DNA from: Streptomyces sp. NBC_01803
GTDB taxonomy: Bacteria > Actinomycetota > Actinomycetes > Streptomycetales > Streptomycetaceae
Assembly (NCBI RefSeq): GCF_035917415.1
Contig: NZ_CP109073.1
Span: 2,091,001-2,155,000, forward strand
DNA: 64,000 nucleotides
Reading direction: 5' to 3'
A model generated the notes under the pieces. It was not told where the DNA came from and made no database searches. It worked only from the letters and a program-made list of their open reading frames with translations. The position numbers were made by a program, and so were the translations under genes. Position 1 is the stretch's first letter; every line of letters starts with the position of its first letter. Shown here one piece after another: positions 34,035 through 43,663 of the stretch.

Positions 34035-34664
34035 CTAGGCGTTGGGCACCGTCTCGTAGCGCGGCGTGCCCTCGTCCATCATCGCCAGCGCCTTCTTCCG
34101 GTCCCGCTTGGAGAGCCGGTCGATGTACAGGCGGCCGTAGAGGTGATCCGTCTCGTGCTGGAGGCAGCGGGCGAAATACCCGGTGCCGCGCACCGCGATC
34201 GGCTCGCCCGCCGCGTCCTGGCCGCGCACCACCGCGTAGTCCGGGCGCGGCAGCTCCCAGTAGGCGGTCGGGACGGACAGGCAGCCCTCGTTGTTGTCGT
34301 CCAGCACCCGGGCGTCGGCGGGGAGCTCGTCCAGCACCGGGTTGCAGACGACGCCGACATGCCGGACGCCGTCGTCGTCCATGCAGTCGTAGACGAAGAC
34401 CTTCAGGTCCACACCGATCTGGTTCGCCGCGAGCCCCACGCCCTCGGCGGCGCGCTGGCTGGCGAACATGTCGTCGATCAGCGCCGCGAGTGTGTCGTCG
34501 AACTCCGTGACGTCCTGGCATTCCTTGTGCAGCAGCGGATGGCCGACGACGGTGATCGGCCGGGCCGTGCCGCGCTCGCGGTACGCCTGCTCCCGCTCCG
34601 CACAGTCGTGCGTGTCGTCGATGAACTCGTCGCTGACCCGCTCATCGGTCTCTTGCTGCGCCAT
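34035..34664 (-). CDS. def: Peptide deformylase
   Basis: Protein of 209 residues with all three PDF motifs: [10 protein letters not shown] (motif 1), EGCLSVP (motif 2, metal Cys) and QHETDHLYG (motif 3, HExxH metal histidines). It removes the N-formyl group from new proteins using Fe2+. A 35-residue acidic N-terminal extension ([32 protein letters not shown]) precedes the core and is longer than in E. coli. It lies upstream of the M15 gene on the same strand but 131 bases apart, so likely separate transcription. Confidence 0.95.
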   Translation of the reverse strand: MAQQETDERVSDEFIDDTHDCAEREQAYRERGTARPITVVGHPLLHKECQDVTEFDDTLAALIDDMFASQRAAEGVGLAANQIGVDLKVFVYDCMDDDGVRHVGVVCNPVLDELPADARVLDDNNEGCLSVPTAYWELPRPDYAVVRGQDAAGEPIAVRGTGYFARCLQHETDHLYGRLYIDRLSKRDRKKALAMMDEGTPRYETVPNA

Positions 34665-34744
34665 GTCGGCCTGTACGCCTTTCGGTGATGCTCCGCGCTG
34701 ATCCATACAGCTTACGGCCAGCGCCGGGGCACCCGATCCGGCCC

Positions 34745-35743
34745 TCAGCAGACCTCTTCGAGATCCCGCCAATCTCTGGTGTCCGGGCTGTCCGCGACCC
34801 AGCCGTCCAGCAGCCCGCGCACCAGGGAGCCCGGCGCGGCCAGCCCGCACTCGCGCTCCGGCGACCACAGCCCGCTCACGCCCGCGCCCGTGTGCCCCAG
34901 CGGTCCCGGGGCGCCCGGCGCGCTGTGGTCGTGCGGATCGTGCAGCGCCATGCCGTCGCCCTCCTCGCTCGGCATCCGGCTCTCCGAGCAAGCCCGGCAC
35001 AGCAGCCGCACCGATGACGACCAGTCCTCCGCCGCGTACCCGGCGTCGGCCGCCAGCCGCTCCAGCGCGTCCCGGTCGGCCTCGGTGGCCGCCTCGATCA
35101 GCACCACCCAGGTGGGAACCGCCGAGGGCGCCCACAGCTCGATCTCGTCGAAGACCGGATAGGCGGAGGCGATGCCCCCGCTCATCGTCGTCCGCTCGCC
35201 GCGCGGGACGCCGTCGTGCAGCACCACCTCGCCCCAGCGCCGCCCGGAGGAGGGCAGCGGGATGTTCTGCACCTCGATCCTGGCGGGATCCAGGCGCCGG
35301 CCCCATACGACCTCGGCCTCGCCCTCGGGCGAGAGCCGGACGGCGGCCCCGCCCAGGTCCATGCCGAGCGGCTCGTCGGTGAGCGAGTGCGCCCCGGGCA
35401 CCGGCAGCCCGTACGCCTGCCAGGCGCGCCGGGCCAGCGGCCAGTCCTGGAGGGCGGTCGCCGCGATTCCGACGTTCCACCAATCGGGTGCGTTGGCGTC
35501 CTTCTCCAGCAGGGCCACGGCCCGCAGCCCGGCCGAGCGCGCCAGCTCCCAGTCGTGCCGGAACTTGTGCAGCAGCGCCAGGTTGAACCAGGACTCCGAC
35601 AGCCACGGCTCCAGGTCGGCGGCGCGCGTCAGAAGCGCGTCCGCGTCCTCGTAGCGGCCGTCGTCGATGAGGGTGAACGCCCGGTTGGTGGCCAGCCGCC
35701 AGTCCGTGGACGGCCGCTGTCGGACCCTGCCGAAGATCCTCAC
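34745..35743 (-). CDS. TPR-repeat hypothetical protein
   Basis: Protein of 332 residues. The N-terminal 110 residues are tetratricopeptide-like ([55 protein letters not shown]; then [31 protein letters not shown]). The C-terminal part is a conserved-looking beta domain ([46 protein letters not shown]) with a Cys pair in LLCRACSES. No signal peptide. Such proteins are common in Streptomyces; function unknown, presumably a protein-interaction role. Confidence 0.8.
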   Translation of the reverse strand: MRIFGRVRQRPSTDWRLATNRAFTLIDDGRYEDADALLTRAADLEPWLSESWFNLALLHKFRHDWELARSAGLRAVALLEKDANAPDWWNVGIAATALQDWPLARRAWQAYGLPVPGAHSLTDEPLGMDLGGAAVRLSPEGEAEVVWGRRLDPARIEVQNIPLPSSGRRWGEVVLHDGVPRGERTTMSGGIASAYPVFDEIELWAPSAVPTWVVLIEAATEADRDALERLAADAGYAAEDWSSSVRLLCRACSESRMPSEEGDGMALHDPHDHSAPGAPGPLGHTGAGVSGLWSPERECGLAAPGSLVRGLLDGWVADSPDTRDWRDLEEVC

Positions 35744-35952
35744 GATGTCCTGCCTGATTCCCGCTTGGTAGCGTGCACTTCACACTTCTCCTGTCCGTCC
35801 CGGACCGCATCCAACCATGGGCGGACAGGTGCCTGCTCACAGGATGGGACAGCCGGACGGGGCGCGCGAGACGGCGGACGAGCGGCGGGACGGGAAACGG
35901 CGGTCCCGCGCACGGGACACGCGCGCGGGGCCGCCGGGAGACGCGGGAGCCG

Positions 35953-36273
35953 CTACTCGGCGGCGGGCCGCTCGGAGAGCGGGGTCACGGTCGGGGCAGG
36001 GGCGGGGGCAGGGGCTTCCCCGGCGCGGATCAGGTCGATCCGCCCGAGCACCTTGGCCCGCAGATCCGCCGGCACATCGTCGTGACCGCAGCAGCGCTTG
36101 ACGAGCTTCTTCACCGACTGCTCCAGTCCGTATTTCTCCAGACACGGAGAGCAGTCGTCGATGTGCTCCTGGAACTTCGCGCAATCGCCGTCCGGCATCT
36201 CGCGGTCCAGATACTCGTACAGGCGGTCCAGGACCTCGGAGCAGTCCTTCGGGTGCGACTGTTCGTCACTCAT
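35953..36273 (-). CDS. rsrA: Zinc-binding redox anti-sigma factor RsrA
   Basis: Protein of 106 residues, a ZAS-type anti-sigma factor. The motif His37-x3-Cys41-x2-Cys44 (EHIDDCSPC) is intact together with Cys11, Cys31 and the Cys61-Cys62 pair, and His7. In S. coelicolor oxidation forms a Cys11-Cys44 disulfide, releases zinc and frees SigR. S. coelicolor's Cys3 has no counterpart here. The C-terminus is Ala/Pro-rich. Its ATG overlaps the sigR stop (ATGA), coupling their synthesis. Confidence 0.95.
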   Translation of the reverse strand: MSDEQSHPKDCSEVLDRLYEYLDREMPDGDCAKFQEHIDDCSPCLEKYGLEQSVKKLVKRCCGHDDVPADLRAKVLGRIDLIRAGEAPAPAPAPTVTPLSERPAAE

Positions 36274-36899
36274 GATCCTGAGCCTTCCTGAGACCCGGCC
36301 GGGACGAGGCCGCGCTCGCGCGCGTAATCCGCGAGCATGTCGCGGAGCTGCCGACGGCCGCGGTGCAGCCGGGACATCACCGTGCCGATCGGGGTACCCA
36401 TGATGTCCGCGATCTCCTTGTAGGCAAACCCCTCGACGTCCGCCAGATAGACGGCGATACGGAACTCCTCGGGGATCGCCTGGAGGGCCTGCTTGACGTC
36501 GGAATCGGGCAGGTGGTCCAGGGCCTGGGACTCGGCCGACCGCAGCCCGGTGGACATGTGCGATTCGGCCCGCGCGAGCTGCCAGTCCTCGATGTCCTCG
36601 GCCGCGCTGCGCTGCGGCTCCCGCTGCTTCTTGCGGTACGAGTTGATGAAGGTGTTGGTGAGGATGCGGTACATCCACGCCTTGAGGTTGGTGCCCTGGC
36701 GGAACTGGTGGAACGAGCCGTACGCCTTCGCGTACGTCTCCTGCACCAGGTCCTCGGCGTCCGCCGGGTTGCGTGTCATCCGCAGGGCAGCGGAGTACAT
36801 CTGGTCCAGATAGCCCAGCGCGTCGCGTTCGAAACGCGCGTTGCGCTCGGCTTCGGTCTCCTCGTGCGTCCCCTCGTCCGTCCCGGTGACCGGACCCAC
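36270..36899 (-). CDS. sigR: Thiol-oxidative stress sigma factor SigR
   Basis: ECF sigma factor of 209 residues from GTG 36899 (Val-Gly-Pro-Val-Thr-Gly-Thr-Asp), which aligns with the start of S. coelicolor SigR and has GGAGGAG adjacent. Region 2 is [63 protein letters not shown]; region 4 is [46 protein letters not shown]. It controls thiol homeostasis genes and is held by RsrA. The frame stays open upstream, with starts at GTG 37064 (55 residues longer, the size of the unstable SigR' form) and ATG 37094. Confidence 0.95.
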   Translation of the reverse strand: MGPVTGTDEGTHEETEAERNARFERDALGYLDQMYSAALRMTRNPADAEDLVQETYAKAYGSFHQFRQGTNLKAWMYRILTNTFINSYRKKQREPQRSAAEDIEDWQLARAESHMSTGLRSAESQALDHLPDSDVKQALQAIPEEFRIAVYLADVEGFAYKEIADIMGTPIGTVMSRLHRGRRQLRDMLADYARERGLVPAGSQEGSGS

Positions 36900-37133
36900 C
36901 TCCTCCGCAAGCGTCAGGAGCCCGCTCATGGGCTCATCCGCTTCGGAGGATAGACGACGACCGGCCGCCTTCGCCGGTCGGGACGACCGCTCGGCGGCCA
37001 GCCGCAGCGTCGCCCAGTCCACCTCGGCCGCCGTCCGTCGGACGGTCCGGCTCACGGGGCTCACGGGGCGCGCGGGGCATGCGATGGAACCCATCGGGGC
37101 GGATCTCCCTCTACGAGTGTGTGTCGACCGTGA

Positions 37134-37160
37134 CAACACCCGCACCGGGCACCGCATTCC
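37134..37160 (-). promoter_or_regulatory. SigR-dependent autoregulatory promoter (sigRp2-like)
   Basis: Read on the minus strand: GGAAT (37160-37156), exactly 18 bases, GTTG (37137-37134). This is the GGAAT-N18-GTT SigR consensus. It lies just before the extended SigR' start codons at 37094/37064, the arrangement known for sigRp2. Confidence 0.85.
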
Positions 37161-37180
37161 TCCCGGAGCGTCCACCGGCC

Positions 37181-38008
37181 CTAGAAGAGGGTCGCCTCCT
37201 CGGGGGCGGGCAGCTCCGTGACCAGCTCGGGCCCGTTGTTCCGTACGTTGCTGACCGCGACGGGCACCGGGTACGCCCGGAACCGGCCGGGCGGCGGCGG
37301 CGCCAGCAGGGCGCGTATCTCGTCCGGGTCGGAGCGGCCCGGGTCCAGCCAGGCGTCCCAGCGCTCCGGCGGGAGGGCCAGCGGCATGCGGGGATGGATG
37401 TCGGCGAGCGAGCGCGGCGCGGGCCCGTCGCGGCCCTCGGCGTCCGCGCCGGGGAGGGGGCTGGTCTCGGCCTCGGTGGTGATCACCGCGCACGTCGCCC
37501 ACCAGGCCCGGGGGTGATCGTCGGGCAGCGTGCTGTCGCGCCAGAACTCGAACAGCCCGGCGAGCGCCATCACCGATCCGTCGGCGGGCGTCACGAAGTA
37601 CGGCTGCTTGCGGGGCCGCTTCCGCTTCCCCTTCACCTCTTCCTCCCGCTCGTCCGCGCCGGTGACCCACTCGTAGTACCCGTCGGCGGGGAGCAGGCAG
37701 CGGCGGGCGGCGAAGGGGCGGCGGTACGCCGGCTTCTCATGCACGGTCTCCGCCCGGGCGTTGATCATCTTGACGCCCACGTCCGGCGACTTCGCCCACG
37801 ACGGGACGAGTCCCCAGCGCAGGACGCGGAGCTGGCGGACAGGAGCGGGCCCCGCGTCTTTGACCGGGCGGTCGAGGACGGCGTAGACCTCCTTGGTCGG
37901 CGCCACGTTCCAGTCGGCGGGCAGGGCCTCGGCGGGCTCCCACCGCTCGATGTCGAACAGCCCGACCAGGTCTTCGGGCCGCCGGCTCGCCGCATACCTT
38001 CCGCACAT
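37181..38008 (-). CDS. SRAP (YedK/HMCES) family abasic-site protein
   Basis: Protein of 275 residues starting MCGRYAASR, so the catalytic Cys2 is exposed after Met removal. Other SRAP features are [59 protein letters not shown] and the late His in [18 protein letters not shown]. The family crosslinks covalently to abasic sites in single-stranded DNA to shield them. The ATG at 38008 is fixed by the Cys2 requirement. It is upstream of, and on the same strand as, sigR; the SigR promoter lies beyond its stop. Confidence 0.93.
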   Translation of the reverse strand: MCGRYAASRRPEDLVGLFDIERWEPAEALPADWNVAPTKEVYAVLDRPVKDAGPAPVRQLRVLRWGLVPSWAKSPDVGVKMINARAETVHEKPAYRRPFAARRCLLPADGYYEWVTGADEREEEVKGKRKRPRKQPYFVTPADGSVMALAGLFEFWRDSTLPDDHPRAWWATCAVITTEAETSPLPGADAEGRDGPAPRSLADIHPRMPLALPPERWDAWLDPGRSDPDEIRALLAPPPPGRFRAYPVPVAVSNVRNNGPELVTELPAPEEATLF

Positions 38009-38175
38009 GGGCCCCAAGAGTAGTGGCCGGGGACGACAGGGCGCCGGGGGAAGGGCAGAATAGCCCGCCACCGCCGGACACCGTCGCCCTTTCCGGACAA
38101 ACGCCGGCTCAAACAGCGCCCGCCGCTAAGGTGTTCGCCACTTCATCAACTGCTGTCGCCGCGGATCGAGGAGCC

Positions 38176-39675
38176 ATGCACTACTGCGTAACATGCCAGA
38201 GGCACCTCAACGGTGCGCTCATATGCCCGGGGTGCGGCGCGGCTGCCCCCTGGTCGGCGCCCCTCGCTCCGCCTGAACTCCCCGATCCGGCGGGGGAGTC
38301 CCCCGCCGGCGGCCGGATACCGGCCGATCCGCCCCTGGCCGACTACTCCCGCTACGGCCTGGGCGGCGAACCGCCGGGCGACGAACCCGGCGGCACCGAC
38401 TCGCCCGCCGCGCACAACCCGACGGACGGCGACCCCACCACCGCGCACCCGGACGACCACACCCCGTACGGCCTGCCGCACCAGCCACCCAGCGCCTACG
38501 GCACACCGGGCGACCCCGCGGACGACGCCCATGACGGACCCGACGACAGCTACCGCGCCACCCCCTTCCCACCCACCGGCAACCATCCCGGGACCTACCA
38601 CCCGGCGCGCCCTCAGCCGGGCGACGAACCCGGCGGCACCGACTCGCCCGCCGCGTACACCCCGACGGACGGCGACCCCACCACCGCGCACCCGGACGAC
38701 CACACCCCGTACGGCCTGCCGCACCAGCCACCCAGCGCCTACGGCACACCGGGCGACCCCGCCGAGCCCTACCGCGCCGACCCGTATGCCGGTGACTACG
38801 CCGCTTACGGCGCGCTCGGCGCCACGGGCGCGAGCGACGGCGGTCCCCCGGCCGACGAGTACGCCGTTCGGCACGACCCGGCGGACCCGGACCCGACCGC
38901 CTACGCCCCGGCCGATCCGTATGCCGGTGAGTACGCCGACAGCTACCCGCCTCCGGGGGGCGACACCACATGGGGATACGGCCCGAGCGCCCCGAGCGCC
39001 CCGGACGGCCCGGACGGCCCCGCGACGGCCGCCATCGGGGCCTACGACTTCGCCGGGGACCCCGCCGGCGCCGTTGCCGAGGACCGTGACGGGAACGAGG
39101 CGGTCGCCACGCCCGGCAGCGGGAAACGGCACGCTCTCGTGCGCCGCACCGGGCGGCGCTACCTCGCCGCCACACTGCTCGGCGTCACTGTGCTCGGCCT
39201 CGGCGTCGCGGAGGTCGGCGACGTGGGGATGCCGGCCTTCGTCCCCTCGATCGACCCCGAGCGGGACACCGACGCGGCGGACTCCCCCGAGCCGTCCGGG
39301 GAGCCCGGGGACGGCGAGAACGGCGACAGCGGCGGTGACGGCGGCTCCGACGGGCCCATGCCGCTGCCGACCGCGCCCGGCGGCTCGGCGGAGGCGACCG
39401 GCGACGCCGAGGCCGACAAGGAGAACCCGGACGAGGACGAGGACGGGGACGGGGACGGGGAGCGCGGCGCGGACGAGGACGAGACTCAGCCCACTGTCGA
39501 CGAGAGCGGCGCCATCGAGACGCCGCCCGGCGACGGCACGCCCTCCGCGACACCCACCGCGCCCACCCCCACCGAGAGCCCGTCCCCCACCCCGGGTGAG
39601 CCGACGCCCACGGAGCAGCCGTCCCCCTCCCCCACCGAGGACGAGGACGACTGCTTCCTCTGGTGGTGCTCCTGA
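38176..39675 (+). CDS. SCO2400-like single-TM protein with N-terminal zinc ribbon
   Basis: Protein of 499 residues. It starts MHYCVTCQRHLNGALICPGCGAAAP, a CxxC...CxxC zinc ribbon typical of the Streptomyces SCO2400 family. About 300 residues of Pro/Gly/Asp/Tyr-rich low complexity follow, containing two near-identical 49-residue copies, then a basic segment and one membrane helix (RRYLAATLLGVTVLGLGVAEV, about 320-340). The extracellular tail is acidic and then Pro/Thr-rich, ending in Cys-Phe-Leu-Trp-Trp-Cys-Ser. A frame to 38023 extends upstream but relatives start at the MHYC. Role unknown; topology suggests a cytoplasmic metal-binding head and an external stalk. Confidence 0.8.
   Translation: MHYCVTCQRHLNGALICPGCGAAAPWSAPLAPPELPDPAGESPAGGRIPADPPLADYSRYGLGGEPPGDEPGGTDSPAAHNPTDGDPTTAHPDDHTPYGLPHQPPSAYGTPGDPADDAHDGPDDSYRATPFPPTGNHPGTYHPARPQPGDEPGGTDSPAAYTPTDGDPTTAHPDDHTPYGLPHQPPSAYGTPGDPAEPYRADPYAGDYAAYGALGATGASDGGPPADEYAVRHDPADPDPTAYAPADPYAGEYADSYPPPGGDTTWGYGPSAPSAPDGPDGPATAAIGAYDFAGDPAGAVAEDRDGNEAVATPGSGKRHALVRRTGRRYLAATLLGVTVLGLGVAEVGDVGMPAFVPSIDPERDTDAADSPEPSGEPGDGENGDSGGDGGSDGPMPLPTAPGGSAEATGDAEADKENPDEDEDGDGDGERGADEDETQPTVDESGAIETPPGDGTPSATPTAPTPTESPSPTPGEPTPTEQPSPSPTEDEDDCFLWWCS
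38373..38762 (+). repeat. 147-bp direct repeat pair in the SCO2400-like gene
   Basis: Positions 38373-38519 and 38616-38762 (offset 243 bases = 81 codons, in frame) are identical except for two bases. Such identity in a low-complexity coding region indicates a recent duplication or gene conversion. Confidence 0.9.
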
Positions 39676-39685
39676 CCCGCCCGAC

Positions 39686-42214
39686 CTACAGCGGCCACCG
39701 CCGCGCCCCGTACTGCGTCACCGTGACCAGCGCCCGCCCGTCCGGCGCGAGCGCCACCCCGCCGTCGGCCCGGCCGAACGGCATGTGCGCCAGGATCGCG
39801 CCCGTCGCCGCGTCCCAGACCGCGCCCCAGCCGTGGCTGCCGGGGAAGTACGCCCTGGGCCCGTCGGCCCCCGCCGACCACACCAGCGTGCCGTCTGGCT
39901 GATCGTGCATCGACAGATCCCGGACCGCGATCCGGGGCATGACCGGCGGGACCTCCCCGTCCCCGGTCAGCGGCAGCGTCCACAGCGCGGCGTGCCCGTC
40001 GTCCGTGGAGCCGGCGACGGCGAGCCGCGTGCCGTCCGGGGCGAACGCCAGCCCGGTGGTCTGCCGCAGCCGCGCGGGCTCGGCCCGCAGTAGCGTCTTG
40101 CCGGTGGCCACGTCGCGGACGGTGACGCGGCTGAGTCCGTCGCGGGCGCCGAACGCGACGCGCTCGCCGGTGGCGTCCAGGGCCGCCATGTCGACGCGCA
40201 GCCGGCGCCAGTGCTCCGCGTACCGGGCGGGCTCGGTCACCACGCAGATCGTTTCTCCTGTCCCGGAGTCGAGGACGACGACCCGGCCCAGGGTGTGCGA
40301 GGTCAGCGCGAGCCGTGAGCCGTCGGCGCTGAACGCGAGCCGCAGCCGGTCGCGGCCGTGCGGCGCGGCGGGCGGCAGCGGATGGTGCCAGCGGGTGCGG
40401 CCGGTGGTCACGTCGGTGAGGACGAGGCACGGCTCGTCCCCGAGCAGCGCGCGGGCCACGACATCGCCGCCCGGGGCGAAGAGGACATCGGCGAGGTAGG
40501 CGGCGCCCTCGACGGCGGGCAGCAGCGAGACGGCGGCGGGCGCGTCCGCGTCCGGCCAGCGGCACAGCACGTGCGGACGGTCGGCCGAGCCGCGGTCGAG
40601 CTTCGCGCAGAACGCCAGGGCGCGGGCGTCGTCGGAGATGGCGGCCACGGTCACCGACCAGTGGGAGCAGGGGAGTTCGCCGCTGGCGTCGCTGTCCCCG
40701 CCGCTGTCCCCGCCGCCGCTGTCCCCGTCGCCGACCAGGGTCGCGGGCAGACCGGTGAGCAGCACCTCCCCCGGGCAGTCCAGCGCGGGCGGCGGCGCGG
40801 CGTCGTCGGGCAGCGCCAGCCCGTCCAGGAACCAGGCGTCGATCTCCTCCTGCACGACGACCAGGGCCCGGCCGTCCGGCGTGAACGCGGCGAGCGCGCT
40901 CGCCGGGTCGGCCCACAGCGTCTGGCCCCGGCCGTTGAAGAGCACGGAGCCGAAGTCGGCGCCGATGAAGGCGAACGGGCCTGCCGCCGTCCAGATCGCC
41001 CGGGTGGTGACGGCGGCGGTGGGCGAGTCGGCGTCGAGGCCCTCGGTGAATCCGGTGGGCCGCAGGAACCCCCCCGGATTGACGGTGAGTTCACCGGCCT
41101 CCTCGCGCAGTGCGAACAGCCGCGCGGCCGGTCTGGCCGCCGTGGCCAGACCGGCCCCCTCGGGGGAGCCGCCGACCGCGCCACCCACCGCGAACAGGCC
41201 GCTGCCGTCCGGCGCGACGGCCAGCGCGCCCACCGAGGTGAGCCCGGTCTCGGCGGTGGCCAGCACGGCGCCGGTGGCCACGTCCCGCAGCACGACCCGC
41301 CCGGCCGGTCCCGCGTGCGCGAGCAGCCGCCCGCGCCAGTCGAGGGCCACCGGCCCGAAGGCGTCGCGCACTTCGGGCACGCGCAGCAGCATCCGGCCCG
41401 TCGCCGCGTCCAGTACGGCGACCAGGTCGGAGCTGCCGGTCCCCACGGCCAGCCGCTGTCCGTCCCCGGAGAACGCGAACCGCACGAGGTCGTCCCGGCT
41501 GAGACAGACATCCTTCTCCGGCGCCGGGCCGATCTCCCACAGCGGCTCGCCGGTCCGCGCCGACCAGGCGTGCCAGCGCCCCTCCACGGCCGTCACCACC
41601 GTCCGGCCGTCCGGGCTGACGTGCAGGTCGTACGCCTCGTCGTGGTACTCCCCGCCGCCGAGATACCACTGGAGCGGAGCGTCGCGGGTGGTGTCCCAGC
41701 GGACGATGTCGCCGCCGTTGTGGTGCCATTCGGCGGCGGCGGCCAGGGCCAGCCAGCGCAGGCCGGGCGGGGCGCCGACGGCGCTGGCGCCGTTGTAGAA
41801 GTACCCGTCCCGGCCGCCGTGGGCGCCGTCGATGCCACCGGCTCCGTCGGCGTCGGTGCCGCCCCGCGAGGCGAAGTACCCCGTGTCATGCAGAAGTTCG
41901 TCCAGCAGCTCGTTGACGAGCTCGTCCGCGAAGTCGACTTCGGCGGGCACCGGCACGGTCCCGGTCTCCACGTTGTCGAGCCGTCCGAGGCGGCGGGTAC
42001 CGGCCAGGGCGTGGTAGGGGCGGATGTCACCGGCCACCCACTGGGCCCACCAGTGGTCGGGCATCGGTCGCTGGCCGCCCGGCCAGCACAGCACGCGGGA
42101 AGTGACGGCGGCGAGCCGCCGCTCGTCGAGCCGTTCGAGCAGGCCGCACAGCTCCCGCCAACCGGCTTCGCTGGGACGGGAGTCGAGGAGACGGAGCAGA
42201 TCGGTGGTGGTCAC
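39686..42214 (-). CDS. Large WD40-like beta-propeller protein
   Basis: Protein of 842 residues starting GTG (MTTTDLLRLLDSRPSEAGWRELCGLLERLDE). The first 200 residues are helical and include WWAQWVAGDIRPYHALAG and a Gly/Asp-rich segment. From about 210 on there are repeated blades of the type LHVSPDGRTVVTAVEGRWHAWSARTGEPLWEIG, FAFSGDGQRLAVGTGSSDLVAVLDAATGRMLLRV, LAFSADGSRLALTSHTLGRVVVLDSGTGETI and VALAPDGRALVTVTQYGARRWPL, roughly 12-14 blades, so probably two propellers. No signal peptide or kinase domain. It lies 18 bases after another propeller-like gene, suggesting an operon. Function unknown, likely a scaffold. Confidence 0.82.
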   Translation of the reverse strand: MTTTDLLRLLDSRPSEAGWRELCGLLERLDERRLAAVTSRVLCWPGGQRPMPDHWWAQWVAGDIRPYHALAGTRRLGRLDNVETGTVPVPAEVDFADELVNELLDELLHDTGYFASRGGTDADGAGGIDGAHGGRDGYFYNGASAVGAPPGLRWLALAAAAEWHHNGGDIVRWDTTRDAPLQWYLGGGEYHDEAYDLHVSPDGRTVVTAVEGRWHAWSARTGEPLWEIGPAPEKDVCLSRDDLVRFAFSGDGQRLAVGTGSSDLVAVLDAATGRMLLRVPEVRDAFGPVALDWRGRLLAHAGPAGRVVLRDVATGAVLATAETGLTSVGALAVAPDGSGLFAVGGAVGGSPEGAGLATAARPAARLFALREEAGELTVNPGGFLRPTGFTEGLDADSPTAAVTTRAIWTAAGPFAFIGADFGSVLFNGRGQTLWADPASALAAFTPDGRALVVVQEEIDAWFLDGLALPDDAAPPPALDCPGEVLLTGLPATLVGDGDSGGGDSGGDSDASGELPCSHWSVTVAAISDDARALAFCAKLDRGSADRPHVLCRWPDADAPAAVSLLPAVEGAAYLADVLFAPGGDVVARALLGDEPCLVLTDVTTGRTRWHHPLPPAAPHGRDRLRLAFSADGSRLALTSHTLGRVVVLDSGTGETICVVTEPARYAEHWRRLRVDMAALDATGERVAFGARDGLSRVTVRDVATGKTLLRAEPARLRQTTGLAFAPDGTRLAVAGSTDDGHAALWTLPLTGDGEVPPVMPRIAVRDLSMHDQPDGTLVWSAGADGPRAYFPGSHGWGAVWDAATGAILAHMPFGRADGGVALAPDGRALVTVTQYGARRWPL

Positions 42215-42232
42215 GGGGCCGGTCCTTGCCTG

Positions 42233-43381
42233 TCATTCGAGGTGGTAAGCGCGTACCTCGGCAGTGGTGGCGACGACCAGCGCGCGGCCGTCGGGGGTGA
42301 GCGTCCAGGCCGTGGACCGGCCCAGCTCGGGGACGGAGAGCAGCCGTTCGCCGTCCTTGAGATCCCATACGGTCACGGTCCGCCCCGCGCGGACGGCGGC
42401 CCGTGGCCCGTCAGCGCCCCACACCGGCCGCACGATCTGCTGCCACGCCTCCCCCGGCAGCGCGGCCAGCGCCCGTCCCACCCGTTCCCCCGTCGCCAGG
42501 TCCACGATCACCCCGGCCGCGGCCCCCGCCACCGTGCCGACCGCCGCCAGCGACCGCCCCTCGGGGTCGAACACCAGCCCGGAGCACCAATCGAGCCCCG
42601 TCGCGTGGACCGCCATGCCCTCCGCCGCCATGCCCTCCGCCGCCATGCCCTCCGCCGCCATGCCCTCCGCCGCCGCGCCCTCCGCCGCCATGCCCTCCGC
42701 CGCGAAGCCGGTGCCGGTGCCCGTGCCCGTGCCACAGTCGGCGTCGGCGCCACTGCCGATGCCGAGGACCGCGACGCCGCCGTCCGGCGCCCGCTCCCAG
42801 GGGCGGCACAGCCGGAACGCCAGCCGGGAGCCGTCCGTGTCCACGGCGACGGTCTCGCTGCCGCCGACCCCCGGCGGCTCGGCCACCTGACGGCCGTCCG
42901 CCGCCGCCCAGGCGACGACGGTGCGGCTGCCCTGATCGCACCCCGCGATCGTGCGCCCGTCGCCGCTGACCGCGAGCCGGACGCCGCCGGGCTCGCCGTA
43001 CCCCATGTACAGCGGGCGGTTGACGAGGCGGCGCCAACGTTCCCCGGCCTCCCAGTGCACGACCTCCCCGACGTGCTGCTCGTCGTTCCCACCGAGCGAG
43101 GCGGTCAGCGCGGCCCCGCCGCGGCTGAGCACCAGATCCCGCACGACGGCTCCCGGCGCCCGGCGCACCAGGGTCAGCCGCTCCGGCGGCCGACCGGAGC
43201 CGGGTTCGAGCACCAGCAACTCTCCGAAGCCGGGGAACCAGGGCGCGGCGGTGGCCACGGCCACCCGGGCCAGCCCGTCCGCCGCGGCGACGGCGCTCAC
43301 CCGCTGCGCGGCGGCCGGGCGGCCGGGCAGCGGCCGGAGGATATCCAAGTCCCCGGGTTCACAGAGTTGCCGAACAACCAT
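42233..43381 (-). CDS. Beta-propeller-like protein with AAEGM repeats
   Basis: Protein of about 382 residues (ATG 43381; ATG 43414 also possible). It shows propeller-type segments such as VRLAVSGDGRTIAGCDQGSRTVVAWAAADGRQ, VAVDTDGSRLAFRLC and AWTLTPDGRALVVATTAEVRAYHLE. Between blades it carries (Gly-Thr)n and six copies of Ala-Ala-Glu-Gly-Met/Ala. It is upstream of the 842-residue propeller gene on the same strand and divergent from a GntR/UTRA regulator. No function can be assigned. Confidence 0.75.
   Translation of the reverse strand: MVVRQLCEPGDLDILRPLPGRPAAAQRVSAVAAADGLARVAVATAAPWFPGFGELLVLEPGSGRPPERLTLVRRAPGAVVRDLVLSRGGAALTASLGGNDEQHVGEVVHWEAGERWRRLVNRPLYMGYGEPGGVRLAVSGDGRTIAGCDQGSRTVVAWAAADGRQVAEPPGVGGSETVAVDTDGSRLAFRLCRPWERAPDGGVAVLGIGSGADADCGTGTGTGTGFAAEGMAAEGAAAEGMAAEGMAAEGMAAEGMAVHATGLDWCSGLVFDPEGRSLAAVGTVAGAAAGVIVDLATGERVGRALAALPGEAWQQIVRPVWGADGPRAAVRAGRTVTVWDLKDGERLLSVPELGRSTAWTLTPDGRALVVATTAEVRAYHLE
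42612..42706. repeat. 15-bp tandem repeats (AAEGM coding)
   Basis: TCCGCCGCCATGCCC repeated six times with one variant unit, in frame within the propeller-like gene. A likely variable-number tandem repeat. Confidence 0.9.
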
Positions 43382-43663
43382 GACATGGACACTAGACCGC
43401 GCCACCGAGGGCATGGGGTGCCTTTCGCCAACTGCGACCGTGCCAGAAAGGGTGTTTCATCGCCCGTGGCCTGCTGTTCGGGCGCACGCCCGGTCAACGC
43501 GCGGGCGCGCGGTGGGGCGTGCGGTGGCACATTCGGCTGGAATTTCTCTTGCCAGTGTCAACTGCCGCTGTCCACTGAGGAGTTACCGTCGCTTGACCCG
43601 GTACCCGGCCGCTGCCACGCTCCCCCGAGGACCCGTTGCCTTGCCAGCCGGAGGAGGAGCGAA

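Noticed and set aside
42612..42706. Possible CRISPR-like array
   Set aside because: Units are 15 bp, contiguous, in-frame coding and have no spacers.
40358..43663. Open frame of over 1000 residues antisense to the propeller genes
   Set aside because: No domain pattern until the GntR part at 43664; the opposite strand has WD40-like blades and good starts.
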